A stretch of 17,546 bases of DNA from Deltaproteobacteria bacterium UBA2385 (GCA_002343455.1 DDSR01000077.1:1-17546); one strand, 5' to 3'. Positions 5,165 through 12,834 are shown, numbered from the stretch's first letter. The notes: generated by a model not told the origin, from the letters alone. Translations and numbers: made by a program.

Positions 5165-7404
5165 TCCAGCTTCTCCGTGGACAGCAGGAGAAAGGGGTCC
5201 GAGTCGATGGTCAAAGTCCACTCCATGCCAGCGGCAGGAATGGAGATGCCCCGGTTGGCCCGGAAGGTCGCGCGTGCCTGCGGCAGCTCCGAATCCCCGC
5301 TCGCCTCGGTCCAGTCGAACACGAAGGGCAGCAGCCGCACCTTCTGAACCGTCACGGATGCGCCGCTGGTGGGTACGCACCTAAGGCTCACCGTGCCGGT
5401 GCCCCTCCACTTGTCGAGCATCAACAGCCAGGCGTACCGATAGAGGGCGACACCCTGGTGCCGGACCTGCCGGAACTCGATAACCACTCCGTCCAGCCAA
5501 TCCGGGCTCCCGTCAGGGGAGAAGGAGAAATGACCAGCGCTCTGGCGTCCCACGGGGCGAAATTCCTCGGGCGGGAGGACCAGGCTGGCGCTGGACCAGG
5601 AGCTCAGAACGGACCAGAAGCGCTGGTAGCCGAGCCAGCTCATGCGGGGATTGCGGTTGTTGAACTCTATGTCCTCTTCGTCGTTGCGCAGGCCGAGGCC
5701 ATACCAGGGCTCCTCCTTTTCGGTCCCCGACCTCCATGTATGCCAGCCCGCCACGGTCGCCCCGCCGGCCGCCGCGCCGGCCAGGCGACGAATCACCTCC
5801 TGGGCCTGGTAGAGCTGCAGCGCCGAGGTGTCGACCCGATCGGACATGGACGCGGGATGGTAGTCGACGGTCCCCGCCGACTCTGGCTTCACGTTGTACT
5901 CCAGCACGCTGATCCCTGACTCGAACATGGTCACGTCGATGTCCAGGCCGGCCTGGGCCAGGGCGGCGTACATCTGCTCCAGCTCCCAGGCCAGGCGCGA
6001 GGCGTGCTGGGGGCCGGCGGTGCGGCCGGCATCCCTGGGCTTGCGGTGGTACCAGTGCAGGTCGACCCCATGGGCCAGCTTGTCTCGGTCCTCACCCGCC
6101 AACGTGGCGAAGCTGGTGACGAGCGCCTGGAAGAAGCCGAACTTCCAGCTCCATGTGTGGAGATAGTTCGAGCTGGACGGGCTGGTGTCGCTCGCCTCCA
6201 CGTCCCAGCTCGACAGGCCGGGCAGGAGGATGCGAACTCCCCCTCGGCTGCGAAAGGATGCCTCCACGATCCGTGCCATATCTACTAGCAGCGCCGCCCA
6301 GGTCTGGGCTGACTGCGAAAAACCGCCGGGACCGTAGGCGAAAAAGCCAGAGAGGCGGTTGTCCGGTTCGATGTTGGCCAGGTCGATCTCGTTGCACAGC
6401 TCCAGGCCATAGATCACATCGGACAGGACGAAGCCCGGCTCGGTGGCCGCCAGCTCGTCGGCCAGTTCGGCAAGCAGCGCACATGCCTCGTAGGTGTAGC
6501 GAATCAGCCAGTCGTAGTGATGGCTGGCCACCGATGGCCGGATGTCGATGTACCTCTCTACGAAGCTTGGATCGGACCATGTTGTAGAGACCGGCTTCTC
6601 GACCCTACCGTCGTCGGTCGTCGGCGCAATGCGGGTGTCGGTCTTGGTGCCATGAAGGCCCAGGGTGAGCACCGCCATCTGTCCGCGCTCCAGCAGGCCG
6701 CGAAGCAGCGCGAGCAGTGCCAGCTTCCTCTCTGCAGCGACGGTCCCAATCTCGGAGGCCGCCGGGAGGGGCTCCCCGAACAATGCGCCCACGGTCAGGT
6801 CGAGCTCTGTTGTGCCAGGATGCCGCAGAATGCCAACACCCAGATCGTCGAGGTCGTCCAGGATGGCACGGGTCTCCGCAAGATCGACCGCCGCCAGGGA
6901 TCCGTCCCGCAGTTCGATCCCCAACCGGGCCCCATTCAGTCCCGGCAGGCAGGCCGCACCCAAGGCAACCAGCCCACCGCCTGGTCGGGGTCGGTCCAGC
7001 TCCACCGGCAGCGAGGGACCGTCCAGCGAGCCCGACGCCGACTCGTCCGACCCCGGGTCCACCAGGCGGCCGAGCACCTGCTGACGCTTGAGGATCCATG
7101 CCAGCCGTTGCGGACTGGGCGCCGGTGCGGGCTGGGCCCCGGTCAGGCGGGCGTGCATGCGCAGGAATCGACGCCGACGCTCGGCCTTGCGAAGGACCAC
7201 CCGTCGTTTGAGTCGCATCCCGGCGGTGAAGGCCGGGCGCTCGGGCGGTGGCGGCTCAGCCGCTCGTTTCAGCGCACGAAAGGCCTCCTGCCGCGCCAGG
7301 CGCGCCTGCACACGGGCCTCGTTCAAGCCCTGTACGTCCCCCGCCGAGCAACAGCGCTGCGCCTGGGCGACCGCCGCGCTCCACGCCGGGGGAAGGCCCT
7401 GCAT
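5143..7404 (-). CDS. Glycoside-hydrolase-like (clan GH-A type TIM barrel) protein, no signal peptide
   Basis: The start is the ATG at 7404, five bases after the stop of the upstream gene; the open frame extends further but only as shadow of that gene. The 753-aa product begins with a charged, arginine-rich region (residues 1-115, no signal peptide), followed by a barrel-like domain. Within it, GLELCNEIDL (N338-E339) resembles the Asn-Glu acid/base motif of clan GH-A, HGVDLHWYHRKP (446-456) resembles the strand carrying substrate-binding His and Tyr, and VTMFESG (Glu495) the nucleophile at the end of strand 7. GWHTWRSG and WYGLGLRND (553-575) resemble strand 8. A beta-rich C-terminus (about 610-753) could be a carbohydrate-binding module. 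Function as a glycosidase is inferred from these motifs; substrate and cellular location are unknown. Cytosolic placement beside two lipoproteins is unusual. Confidence 0.7.
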   Translation of the reverse strand: MQGLPPAWSAAVAQAQRCCSAGDVQGLNEARVQARLARQEAFRALKRAAEPPPPERPAFTAGMRLKRRVVLRKAERRRRFLRMHARLTGAQPAPAPSPQRLAWILKRQQVLGRLVDPGSDESASGSLDGPSLPVELDRPRPGGGLVALGAACLPGLNGARLGIELRDGSLAAVDLAETRAILDDLDDLGVGILRHPGTTELDLTVGALFGEPLPAASEIGTVAAERKLALLALLRGLLERGQMAVLTLGLHGTKTDTRIAPTTDDGRVEKPVSTTWSDPSFVERYIDIRPSVASHHYDWLIRYTYEACALLAELADELAATEPGFVLSDVIYGLELCNEIDLANIEPDNRLSGFFAYGPGGFSQSAQTWAALLVDMARIVEASFRSRGGVRILLPGLSSWDVEASDTSPSSSNYLHTWSWKFGFFQALVTSFATLAGEDRDKLAHGVDLHWYHRKPRDAGRTAGPQHASRLAWELEQMYAALAQAGLDIDVTMFESGISVLEYNVKPESAGTVDYHPASMSDRVDTSALQLYQAQEVIRRLAGAAAGGATVAGWHTWRSGTEKEEPWYGLGLRNDEEDIEFNNRNPRMSWLGYQRFWSVLSSWSSASLVLPPEEFRPVGRQSAGHFSFSPDGSPDWLDGVVIEFRQVRHQGVALYRYAWLLMLDKWRGTGTVSLRCVPTSGASVTVQKVRLLPFVFDWTEASGDSELPQARATFRANRGISIPAAGMEWTLTIDSDPFLLLSTEKLEWYHVTS

Positions 7405-7409
7405 AGCCC

Positions 7410-7811
7410 TCAGTCCGCCAAGAACAGGGTGACGACGAACATTCCGTCGACCTCGGCGATGGTGCTGCCGACGGTCTTTCGGACCTCCATCGTGAACTCG
7501 ACATCGCCTCCGAAGGGGCCCGCGATGTTCTCGGGCGCTGGGCGCAAGGTGAGGTATGCGGCACTGGTCCAGAATGGGTTCCCGCTGCCCGCTCTCAACT
7601 CGCTGGGCCGGAGGCCCGAGTAGCAGGACTCCCACATCTTGAACTTGACTTCGGTGTCCGGGGTCATCCGGAAGCCGATGAACTGGGCCCGCATGGACAG
7701 GGCCTGGCCCAGAATCTGGCGTAGCTTGTCGGGCGAAACGATCACGCGAACCGTCCCGTCGTCGTTGCTGGTGTAGACCTGCCTCTCGAACACGATTTCC
7801 ATGGTCTTCAT
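7410..7811 (-). CDS. Small protein of unknown function, first gene of the low-GC operon
   Basis: The ATG at 7811 is chosen because GAGGAAG lies five bases upstream; an earlier in-frame ATG overlaps that site. The 133-aa product has no signal peptide or membrane segment and looks like a soluble alpha/beta protein: an N-terminal strand (MEIVFERQVYT), a helix with DKLRQILGQALSM, then alternating strands (AQFIGFRM, VKFKMWESCY, VEFTMEVRKT, MFVVTLFLAD). A helix after the first strand followed by several strands could be a small ligand-binding or adaptor fold, but no family is recognised. It is five bases upstream of the glycosidase-like gene, so the two are almost certainly co-translated and may act together. 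Confidence 0.72.
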   Translation of the reverse strand: MKTMEIVFERQVYTSNDDGTVRVIVSPDKLRQILGQALSMRAQFIGFRMTPDTEVKFKMWESCYSGLRPSELRAGSGNPFWTSAAYLTLRPAPENIAGPFGGDVEFTMEVRKTVGSTIAEVDGMFVVTLFLAD

Positions 7812-7892
7812 GGGACTTCCTCGCATGGGTGTAGCATACGCCACGGTCTCGCGCAACGCGCACAGGAGCGATCTACAAACTTCCGGCACCGG

Positions 7893-8498
7893 TCAGAAAC
7901 GGCGGTCTCTCGGTCTCAGCCGCCCGCTTGCGGCGTAGCCAGCGACCGCCAGCACCTCGCGCAGGCTGCCCTTGACTCGCGTGTAGGGCGCGGGCGCGCT
8001 GCCGACGGCCTCGACCTGGGCGAAGTGCCGGGCGAAGACCCGGCGCACGCGGAAGACATGGTAGCTGTCGCTGACGACCAGGATTCGCGGGGCCTCGAGA
8101 CCCTCGCTCGCCATCAGACGGGCCGCGTAGGCCGCGTTCTCCTCGGTCGAGGTGGATCTGTCCTCGACGACGATCGCCTCGGAGGGCACCCCCAGAGAGC
8201 GCGCGAGGCGGGCGGCGGCCTCTCCCTCGGCGACCGGGGCCTGTCCTCGACCGCCGGTGAAGACCAGCCGGGGTGCGCGCCCCTGGAAGTACAGATCGAC
8301 CGCGTGCCGCGTGCGACGCTCCAGCGCGGGGCTGGGCAGCCCGTCGGCCATCACCCGGCAGCCGGCCACGACGATGGCGTCGTGGACCCCCGGGGGCGGG
8401 CTGCGGCGGCCGTGGTGGTCGAGCGCCAGGGCGGCGGCGGCCCAGAGGCAGAGGCTCATGGCGAGGAGGAGTCGGCGGGAGAGAGGGCGCTTGGGCAT
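7893..8498 (-). CDS. YdcF/DUF218 family protein, copy 2 (full length)
   Basis: This 201-aa copy has the complete N-terminus MPKRPLSRRLLLAMSL leading into a membrane anchor (LWAAAALALD), then the DUF218 domain with DAIVVAGCRV, LERRTRHAVDLY, VFTGGRG, a GEAAARLARSLGVP segment, EDRSTSTEENAAYAARL and VVSDSYHVFRVRRVF. These acidic and Ser/Thr-Asn motifs form the conserved pocket of the family. It is 31 bases upstream (in sequence) of the mreB-like stop and reads in the same direction as that gene, so it may be transcribed from it. Placement next to a cell-shape gene is consistent with the envelope role of YdcF/SanA proteins. It is probably the parental copy of the truncated gene at 3099-3653. Confidence 0.88.
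   Translation of the reverse strand: MPKRPLSRRLLLAMSLCLWAAAALALDHHGRRSPPPGVHDAIVVAGCRVMADGLPSPALERRTRHAVDLYFQGRAPRLVFTGGRGQAPVAEGEAAARLARSLGVPSEAIVVEDRSTSTEENAAYAARLMASEGLEAPRILVVSDSYHVFRVRRVFARHFAQVEAVGSAPAPYTRVKGSLREVLAVAGYAASGRLRPRDRRF
7913..8469 (-). repeat. Long direct repeat, copy 2 (ydcF paralogue)
   Basis: Partner of 3107-3663, same orientation, constant offset 4806. The conservation covers nearly the whole gene but not its first 9-10 codons or its last four codons, so the copied unit is not a complete gene with its promoter. Homologous recombination between the two copies would delete or circularise the 4.8-kb unit that contains the low-GC operon. Confidence 0.9.
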
Positions 8499-8529
8499 GA
8501 CCCCCGTGAGAGCAAGGCCCGTGCCAGGC

Positions 8530-9558
8530 TCAAACGGCCATCGCCGCGGGCGAGGCCCCCTGCTCGATCAGCCGGGCCGCCCCCAACACCGCGGTGCCGG
8601 AGGGGTCGTCGGGCACCACCACCGGCAGGCCGGTCGCGTCGCTGAGCGCCCGGTCCAGGTCGCGCAGCAAGGCCCCGCCCCCGGTGAGGATGATGCCAGT
8701 GTCGGCCACGTCGCTGGCGAGATCGGGAGGCGTGTGCTCCAGCCCGGAGAGCACGGCGTCGACGATCATGCGCACCGGCTCGGAGATGGCCCGGTGCACC
8801 TCGTCGGCCTGGAGCAGGCAGGCCCGAGGCCAGCCGGTGTCGATCGCTCGACCCCGGGCCTCGAAGCCGTCGGCCTGGAAGCCGGGCAGGGCGCAGCCGA
8901 GGGCCAGCTTGATCTCTTCGGCCATGCGGGCCCCGATCAGCAGATCGTGCTCCTGGCGCAGGTGATGGGCGATGGCCTGGTCGAGGTGGACCCCGCCGAG
9001 CTTCATGCGGTGGTGGTGGACGACCCCGCCCATGGAGAGCACCGCCACGGTGGTCGAGCCGCCGCCGACGTCGACGATCATGTTGCCGCGGGCCTCGTTG
9101 ACCGGCAGCTCGGCGCCCAGGGCGCAGGCCACCGGCAGCTCGACCAGGACGACCTCGCGCGCGCCGCTGGCCTCGACCGCCTCGCGCAGGGCCCGCCGCT
9201 CGACGTCGGAGAGGCCATGGGGCACGCAGACGGCCGCCCGGGGAGCGACCCAGAGGCGGCGCCCCTGCACCTGGAGCATCAGCTGGCGGAGCAGGGCCTC
9301 GGCCATGTCGAACTCGGCCACGACCCCGTCGCGGACCGGCAGCACGACCCGCACATCGCTGGGCGTACGCCCGAGGATCTCCAGGGCCCGGTCCCCGACG
9401 CAGAGCACCTTCTTGCGCCCGGCGGCGTCCTCGTGCATGGCGACCGCGCTGGCCTGCCGCAGCACGATGCCGCGCCCGCGTACGTAGATCCGGGTGGCGG
9501 TAGTGCCCATGTCCACCGCGAGATCGGCGGAGAGCACCCCCAGCATGGACTGGAGCAT
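8530..9558 (-). CDS. mreB: MreB-like actin homologue (divergent paralogue)
   Basis: The 342-aa product spans the whole MreB fold. Phosphate-1 loop: DLAVDMGTTATRIYVRG (residues 12-28). Phosphate-2 loop: MIVDVGGGSTTVAVLSMGG (160-178). Adenosine loop: GIILTGGGALLRDLDRAL (288-305). MreB forms membrane-bound filaments that organise peptidoglycan synthesis. The start at 9558 has AAGGAG six bases upstream. Two active-site neighbourhoods differ from the usual MreB sequence: the common EEPMAAAIGA reads ELPVACALGA (140-149), and GGGTTE reads GGGSTT (165-170), losing the acidic residue. The N-terminus (MLQSMLGVLSADL) is hydrophobic rather than a typical amphipathic helix. No mreC, mreD, pbp2 or rodA is adjacent, so this may be a second MreB with a specialised role. 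Confidence 0.85.
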   Translation of the reverse strand: MLQSMLGVLSADLAVDMGTTATRIYVRGRGIVLRQASAVAMHEDAAGRKKVLCVGDRALEILGRTPSDVRVVLPVRDGVVAEFDMAEALLRQLMLQVQGRRLWVAPRAAVCVPHGLSDVERRALREAVEASGAREVVLVELPVACALGAELPVNEARGNMIVDVGGGSTTVAVLSMGGVVHHHRMKLGGVHLDQAIAHHLRQEHDLLIGARMAEEIKLALGCALPGFQADGFEARGRAIDTGWPRACLLQADEVHRAISEPVRMIVDAVLSGLEHTPPDLASDVADTGIILTGGGALLRDLDRALSDATGLPVVVPDDPSGTAVLGAARLIEQGASPAAMAV

Positions 9559-9738
9559 GGGGAGCTCCTTTGGGAGAGAGGGAGGAGGAGAGAGGGGAGA
9601 AGCGGCGGGAGGGAGCGGCAGATGAGGCCTGGGGCCTGCTGCGGATGCTATCACGAGCGCCCCGAAGCGGCCGAGATCCTTGCATCGAAGGGGCGCAAGC
9701 GCTAGGGCGGCCCCCGCTGGCCAGCCTTGGAGGTGACC
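9559..9738. promoter_or_regulatory. Divergent intergenic region between the mreB-like and ppiD-like genes
   Basis: This 180-base gap must hold promoters for both divergent genes. On the mreB side it has a purine-rich stretch on the + strand (9571-9618), giving a long pyrimidine-rich mRNA leader that ends in the strong AAGGAG ribosome site. On the other side GGAGGTG (9729-9735) precedes the ATG at 9739. A weak TTGCAT/TAGGGC pair with 17-base spacing is visible for the rightward gene, but it matches the consensus poorly. No operator is recognised. Confidence 0.3.
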
Positions 9739-11220
9739 ATGAGCGTGATGGAGAAGATCCGCAGTTCGACCGACAGCACGTGGATGCGGGCGATCCTGGT
9801 CATCATCGGCCTCGTCTTCGTGTTCTGGGGGGTCGGCGCCGGCGCCGGAATGCAGACGACCCAGGCGGTCGCCATGGTCAACGGCAAGCGCATCACGGAC
9901 ACCGAGTTGCAGCGCGTGATGCGTGACCAGGTCAACGCCATGGGCCGCTCCAGCCTGGACGAGGACCAGATCACCACCCTCACCACGCAGGTCCTCGAGC
10001 AGCTCATCGCCGACGAGGTGCTGCTGCAGGAGTCCTACAAGGCCGGCATCGAAGTCAGCGATGAAGAGATTCAGCGCTACATCTTGGAGATCGACGCCTT
10101 CCAGGACGACAAGGGCAAGTTCTCCCCCGAGATCTACGGCCGCGCCCTGAAGCGCCTGGGCTACACCAAGGCCCGCTTCGAAGAGCAGACCCGCGAAGAG
10201 ATGATGCGCGGCAAGCTCCGCGAGGTCGTCGCTGCCGGCGTGGTCGTCACCACCGCCGAGGTTCGTGACCTCTACAACCGCAGCGCCACCCAGGTCGAGC
10301 TGGAGTTCGTGCGCGTGCAGGACAGCGACATCGCCTCGCGGGTGATCGTCGAAGAGTCCGAGGTGGACGCCTTCCTGGCCGCCAGCGCCGACCAGGTCCA
10401 GGCCGCCTACGACGCCGACAAGGCCCGCTTGTACAGCCAGCCCCGACGCATCGGCCTGCACCGCATCCTGATGCGCAAGGGCCACGCCGGGGTCGCCGAC
10501 GCCGACGTCCTGGCCCGGATGGAGGAGGTGCGGGCCAAGGCCGTGGCTGGCGAGGACTTCGCCTCCCTCGCCCGGACCTGGTCCGAGGACCTGACCGCAG
10601 AGGGCGGCGGCGACGCCGGGACCGTCCCCGAGCCGACCATGGAGCCCCGGCTGGCCAGCGCGGCCATCGCCGCCGGCGCCGGGGGCATCAGCACGGTGGT
10701 CGAGACCGACAACGCCTTCGTGCTCATCCGGGTCGACGAGATCCTCGAGGCCGCCGTCATCCCGATCGACGACGTCAAGCGGGACATCGCGCGCCAGATC
10801 ATCTCGCGCAGCCGCGCCCAGGAGCAGGCGACCCAGCTCGCGGCCAGCCTGCTGCAGGCCTGGACCACCGAAGGCCAGGCCCCCGTCGCCCTGATCGAGC
10901 AGTCCGGCCTGCGCCTGCAGACCGCCGGGCCCTTCTCGCCGACCGAGAGCTTCATCCCCGGCCTGGGGGTGGCCCCCGCCCTGGTGCAGGCTGTCCAGCA
11001 GCAGGCCAGCACCGGCGTCCTGTCCGCCGTCTTCCCGGTCGAGGGTGGCCGCGTGGTGGCCGCCATCAGCGCCTGGTCCGGCGCCGACGAAGGGCAGTTC
11101 GAGGCCATCGCGCAGCTGGTGCGCATGCAGCTCCTGCAGCAGAAGCAGCAGGAGGTCATCGACCAGTGGCAAGGCCAGCTGGTCGCGGGCGCCAAGGTCG
11201 AGCAGCTCCTGCGCAACTGA
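9739..11220 (+). CDS. PpiD/SurA-like membrane-anchored peptidyl-prolyl isomerase/chaperone
   Basis: Start chosen at the ATG at 9739 because GGAGGTGA is correctly spaced upstream. The 493-aa product has a short cytoplasmic N-terminus and one transmembrane segment (about residues 17-36, ILVIIGLVFVFWGVGAGAG). A SurA_N-type chaperone region follows, beginning AVAMVNGKRITDTELQR and including LEQLIADEVLLQESYKAGIEVSDEEI. A parvulin-type domain occupies about 235-340 (RRIGLHRILMRKG ... EDFASLARTWSEDLTAEGGGDAG ... FVLIRVDEILEA), then a C-terminal coiled region. This matches PpiD, which helps outer-membrane and periplasmic proteins fold after Sec export. The parvulin domain has the ASLARTWSED block but lacks a typical GGDLGW(F), reading GGDAGTV, so isomerase activity may be reduced. 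A strong terminator follows. Confidence 0.85.
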   Translation: MSVMEKIRSSTDSTWMRAILVIIGLVFVFWGVGAGAGMQTTQAVAMVNGKRITDTELQRVMRDQVNAMGRSSLDEDQITTLTTQVLEQLIADEVLLQESYKAGIEVSDEEIQRYILEIDAFQDDKGKFSPEIYGRALKRLGYTKARFEEQTREEMMRGKLREVVAAGVVVTTAEVRDLYNRSATQVELEFVRVQDSDIASRVIVEESEVDAFLAASADQVQAAYDADKARLYSQPRRIGLHRILMRKGHAGVADADVLARMEEVRAKAVAGEDFASLARTWSEDLTAEGGGDAGTVPEPTMEPRLASAAIAAGAGGISTVVETDNAFVLIRVDEILEAAVIPIDDVKRDIARQIISRSRAQEQATQLAASLLQAWTTEGQAPVALIEQSGLRLQTAGPFSPTESFIPGLGVAPALVQAVQQQASTGVLSAVFPVEGGRVVAAISAWSGADEGQFEAIAQLVRMQLLQQKQQEVIDQWQGQLVAGAKVEQLLRN

Positions 11221-11230
11221 CCCCGGCGGG

Positions 11231-11266
11231 CCCCAGCACGCCCCGAAGCCCCAGCACGCCCCGAAG
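11231..11266 (+). repeat. Two perfect tandem copies of an 18-base unit
   Basis: CCCCAGCACGCCCCGAAG occurs at 11231-11248 and again at 11249-11266. The last ten bases of each copy are the left arm of the terminator hairpin whose right arm is at 11281-11290, so the duplication gives the terminator two possible left arms. Confidence 0.95.
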
Positions 11267-11290
11267 AGGAATTCCCTCCCCTTCGGGGCG
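11257..11290 (+). terminator. Strong hairpin terminator after the ppiD-like gene
   Basis: CGCCCCGAAG (11257-11266) and CTTCGGGGCG (11281-11290) form a perfect ten-base-pair stem with a 14-base loop containing GGAATTCC, followed by TTCCTCGTT. It begins 36 bases after the ppiD-like stop. The downstream T content is modest, but stem strength and position support an intrinsic terminator. Confidence 0.75.
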
Positions 11291-11629
11291 TTCCTCGTTG
11301 GGCGGTTTGTATTGACACGTCAACTACTTACATGGTTCACGGTCTACATGCATGGATCTAAACCTCCAGAAACGTTGCAAAACATTTCCTATGTGGTAGT
11401 TTGCGAAGGCGTCGGGTTTCCCCCGACACCACCTGGACAGGACCCGCCGACTGCTGCTCTCGATGCTCCGATCAAACCGATCACTGCTGTCCTTCCTGCT
11501 GATGAGGGCCACGGCCTCGCCAGGCGACGAGGCCGTCGACCACGCTGACGCTCCTCGCCCTCGGCGGGTCCTGCTCCCAGGTGCCTCCTCCCTCTCCCGC
11601 CGCGCCCCTGGCGGCCCCCGGTCCCGGCC
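11291..11629. other. 339-base non-coding region with an AT-rich patch
   Basis: No gene is supported here. Bases 11303-11405 are much richer in A and T than the rest of this part of the window. They contain TTGACACGTCAA (11312-11323), an inverted repeat that includes a perfect -35 hexamer but has no matching -10 at 16-18 bases, and a weak TTGCAA/TAGTTT pair (11375-11402, 16-base spacing). Two TACATG copies lie at 11329-11334 and 11345-11350. Further right is a GTCGGG/CCCGAC hairpin (about 11411-11427) and a GGCCTCG/CGAGGCC hairpin (about 11513-11534). This is probably the promoter and leader of the hydrolase gene at 11630, possibly with an attenuator. Confidence 0.35.
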
Positions 11630-12775
11630 ATGAAGACCGCCCTGGCCTTGCCTCCCGAAGAGCAGAGCCAGAGACGCAGCCGAGATCTGACCTCGCTGAT
11701 CCTGCGCACGGCCGCCGAGCTCGGCTGGAGCGCCCGGCGAGAGGGCGAGCCCCTCGCCAATCGCCGTGATCAGCTCCCACCCGACCGCTTGTACTACCGC
11801 TCCAGCGACGGCTGGGAGGCGCCGATCTGGCGATACCCGCCTCGGCCGGGCGGCAGCGGCGAGCCCCTGGTGCTCAGCCACGGCCTGGGCCTCAGCCCGG
11901 GATCGATGGATCTGCGCGAGGACGCCTCCCTGGCGCGGGCCGCCTGGGAGCGGGGCTACGACGTCTACCTCGCCGAGCACCGGGGGGACCGCAACGCCCT
12001 GCCTCCGCCCGGTGCCGGGGCCTTCGACTTCGACGACCTCGTGGAGCGCGACGTGCCCGCCATCCTGGAGGCCGTGCTCGAGCGGAGCCGCTTCAGCCGC
12101 GCGCTGTGGGTGGGCCATGCCCTGGGCGGACAGCTGCTCTACGGGCACCTCGCCCGCGGTGGCGCCGATCAGCTGGCGGCCGGGGTCAGCCTGTGCGCGC
12201 CGGTGCGCTTCGAGGCCCCGCGCAGCGCGGCGCGGATCGCCGCCATCGTCAGCCAGCTCCTGCCCCCCACCTGGCGGGTGCCCAGCCGCACCCTGCATCG
12301 CCTGCTGGCCCCCAGCGGCGCTACCGGCTCGCTGGGGGCCCTGGCCTCGGACACCAGCGGGCCGGACCTGCGGGGCCTGATGCTGGACGGGGTCGGCGAC
12401 GTCCACAGCGGGCTGGTCCGCCAGATGTCCCGCTGGGTCGCCAACGGCTGGATGTGCGACCGGCACGACCGCTTCGACTACACCGCCGGACTGAAGGGCC
12501 TGCGGCTGCCGCTGATGATCCTCAGCGCTGGCGGGGATCGCCTCTGCCCGCCGACCGCCGCCCGTCCGGTGGCCGAGATGCTCGACGCCCGGGACCTGTG
12601 CTGGGAGGAGCTGCCGGGGGACTGGGGTCACCTGGACGTGCTGGTCGGCCGCCGGGCCTCGACCGAGGTCTTCCCGCTGATCCTGGACTGGCTGGAGGCC
12701 CACCGGGCCGGCTGCGGATTCCGCGCGGCGCCCGGCTCCAGCCCGGTCCAGGCCAGCCGGCGACTTCACGAGTGA
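11630..12775 (+). CDS. Alpha/beta-hydrolase fold protein with the nucleophile serine replaced by alanine
   Basis: The 381-aa product has a clear alpha/beta-hydrolase core: the oxyanion segment PLVLSHGLGLSPGSMD (residues 79-94), GYDVYLAEHRGD (109-120), the nucleophile elbow LWVGHALGGQLLYG (159-172), a cap region (about 190-290), the acid GGDRLCPP (Asp303) and the base DWGHLD (His334). In esterases and lipases of this family the elbow reads GHSxGG; here the codon at the nucleophile position is GCC and gives Ala164. The Asp and His of the triad remain. As read, it cannot perform normal serine-hydrolase chemistry, so it may be a non-catalytic binding protein, or the codon could be a sequence error (one base from TCC). 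No Shine-Dalgarno sequence precedes the chosen ATG. The sppA gene follows 59 bases after. Confidence 0.85.
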   Translation: MKTALALPPEEQSQRRSRDLTSLILRTAAELGWSARREGEPLANRRDQLPPDRLYYRSSDGWEAPIWRYPPRPGGSGEPLVLSHGLGLSPGSMDLREDASLARAAWERGYDVYLAEHRGDRNALPPPGAGAFDFDDLVERDVPAILEAVLERSRFSRALWVGHALGGQLLYGHLARGGADQLAAGVSLCAPVRFEAPRSAARIAAIVSQLLPPTWRVPSRTLHRLLAPSGATGSLGALASDTSGPDLRGLMLDGVGDVHSGLVRQMSRWVANGWMCDRHDRFDYTAGLKGLRLPLMILSAGGDRLCPPTAARPVAEMLDARDLCWEELPGDWGHLDVLVGRRASTEVFPLILDWLEAHRAGCGFRAAPGSSPVQASRRLHE

Positions 12776-12834
12776 ATTGGCGTTAGACGCTGCCCATGCG
12801 CGGGCCATCCAGGGCTCGCCCGGGAGCTCTGCTC

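Noticed and set aside
7405..7863. N-terminal 153-codon extension of the glycosidase-like protein
   Set aside because: It overlaps the whole 133-aa upstream gene in another frame and reads as Arg/His-rich shadow; the ATG at 7404 fits the operon spacing.
3107..8469. A classical insertion sequence or integrative element
   Set aside because: No transposase, integrase, tRNA attachment site or terminal inverted repeats are visible; the bracketing repeats are gene copies.
9559..11172. Reverse-strand open frame continuing upstream from the mreB-like gene through the ppiD-like gene
   Set aside because: Only the last 342 codons match MreB, and the ATG at 9558 has an excellent ribosome site; the rest is antisense to a clear PpiD-like gene.
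11370..11385. A sigma-54 promoter (TTGCA element)
   Set aside because: The required GG element at the -24 position is missing upstream of this TTGCA.
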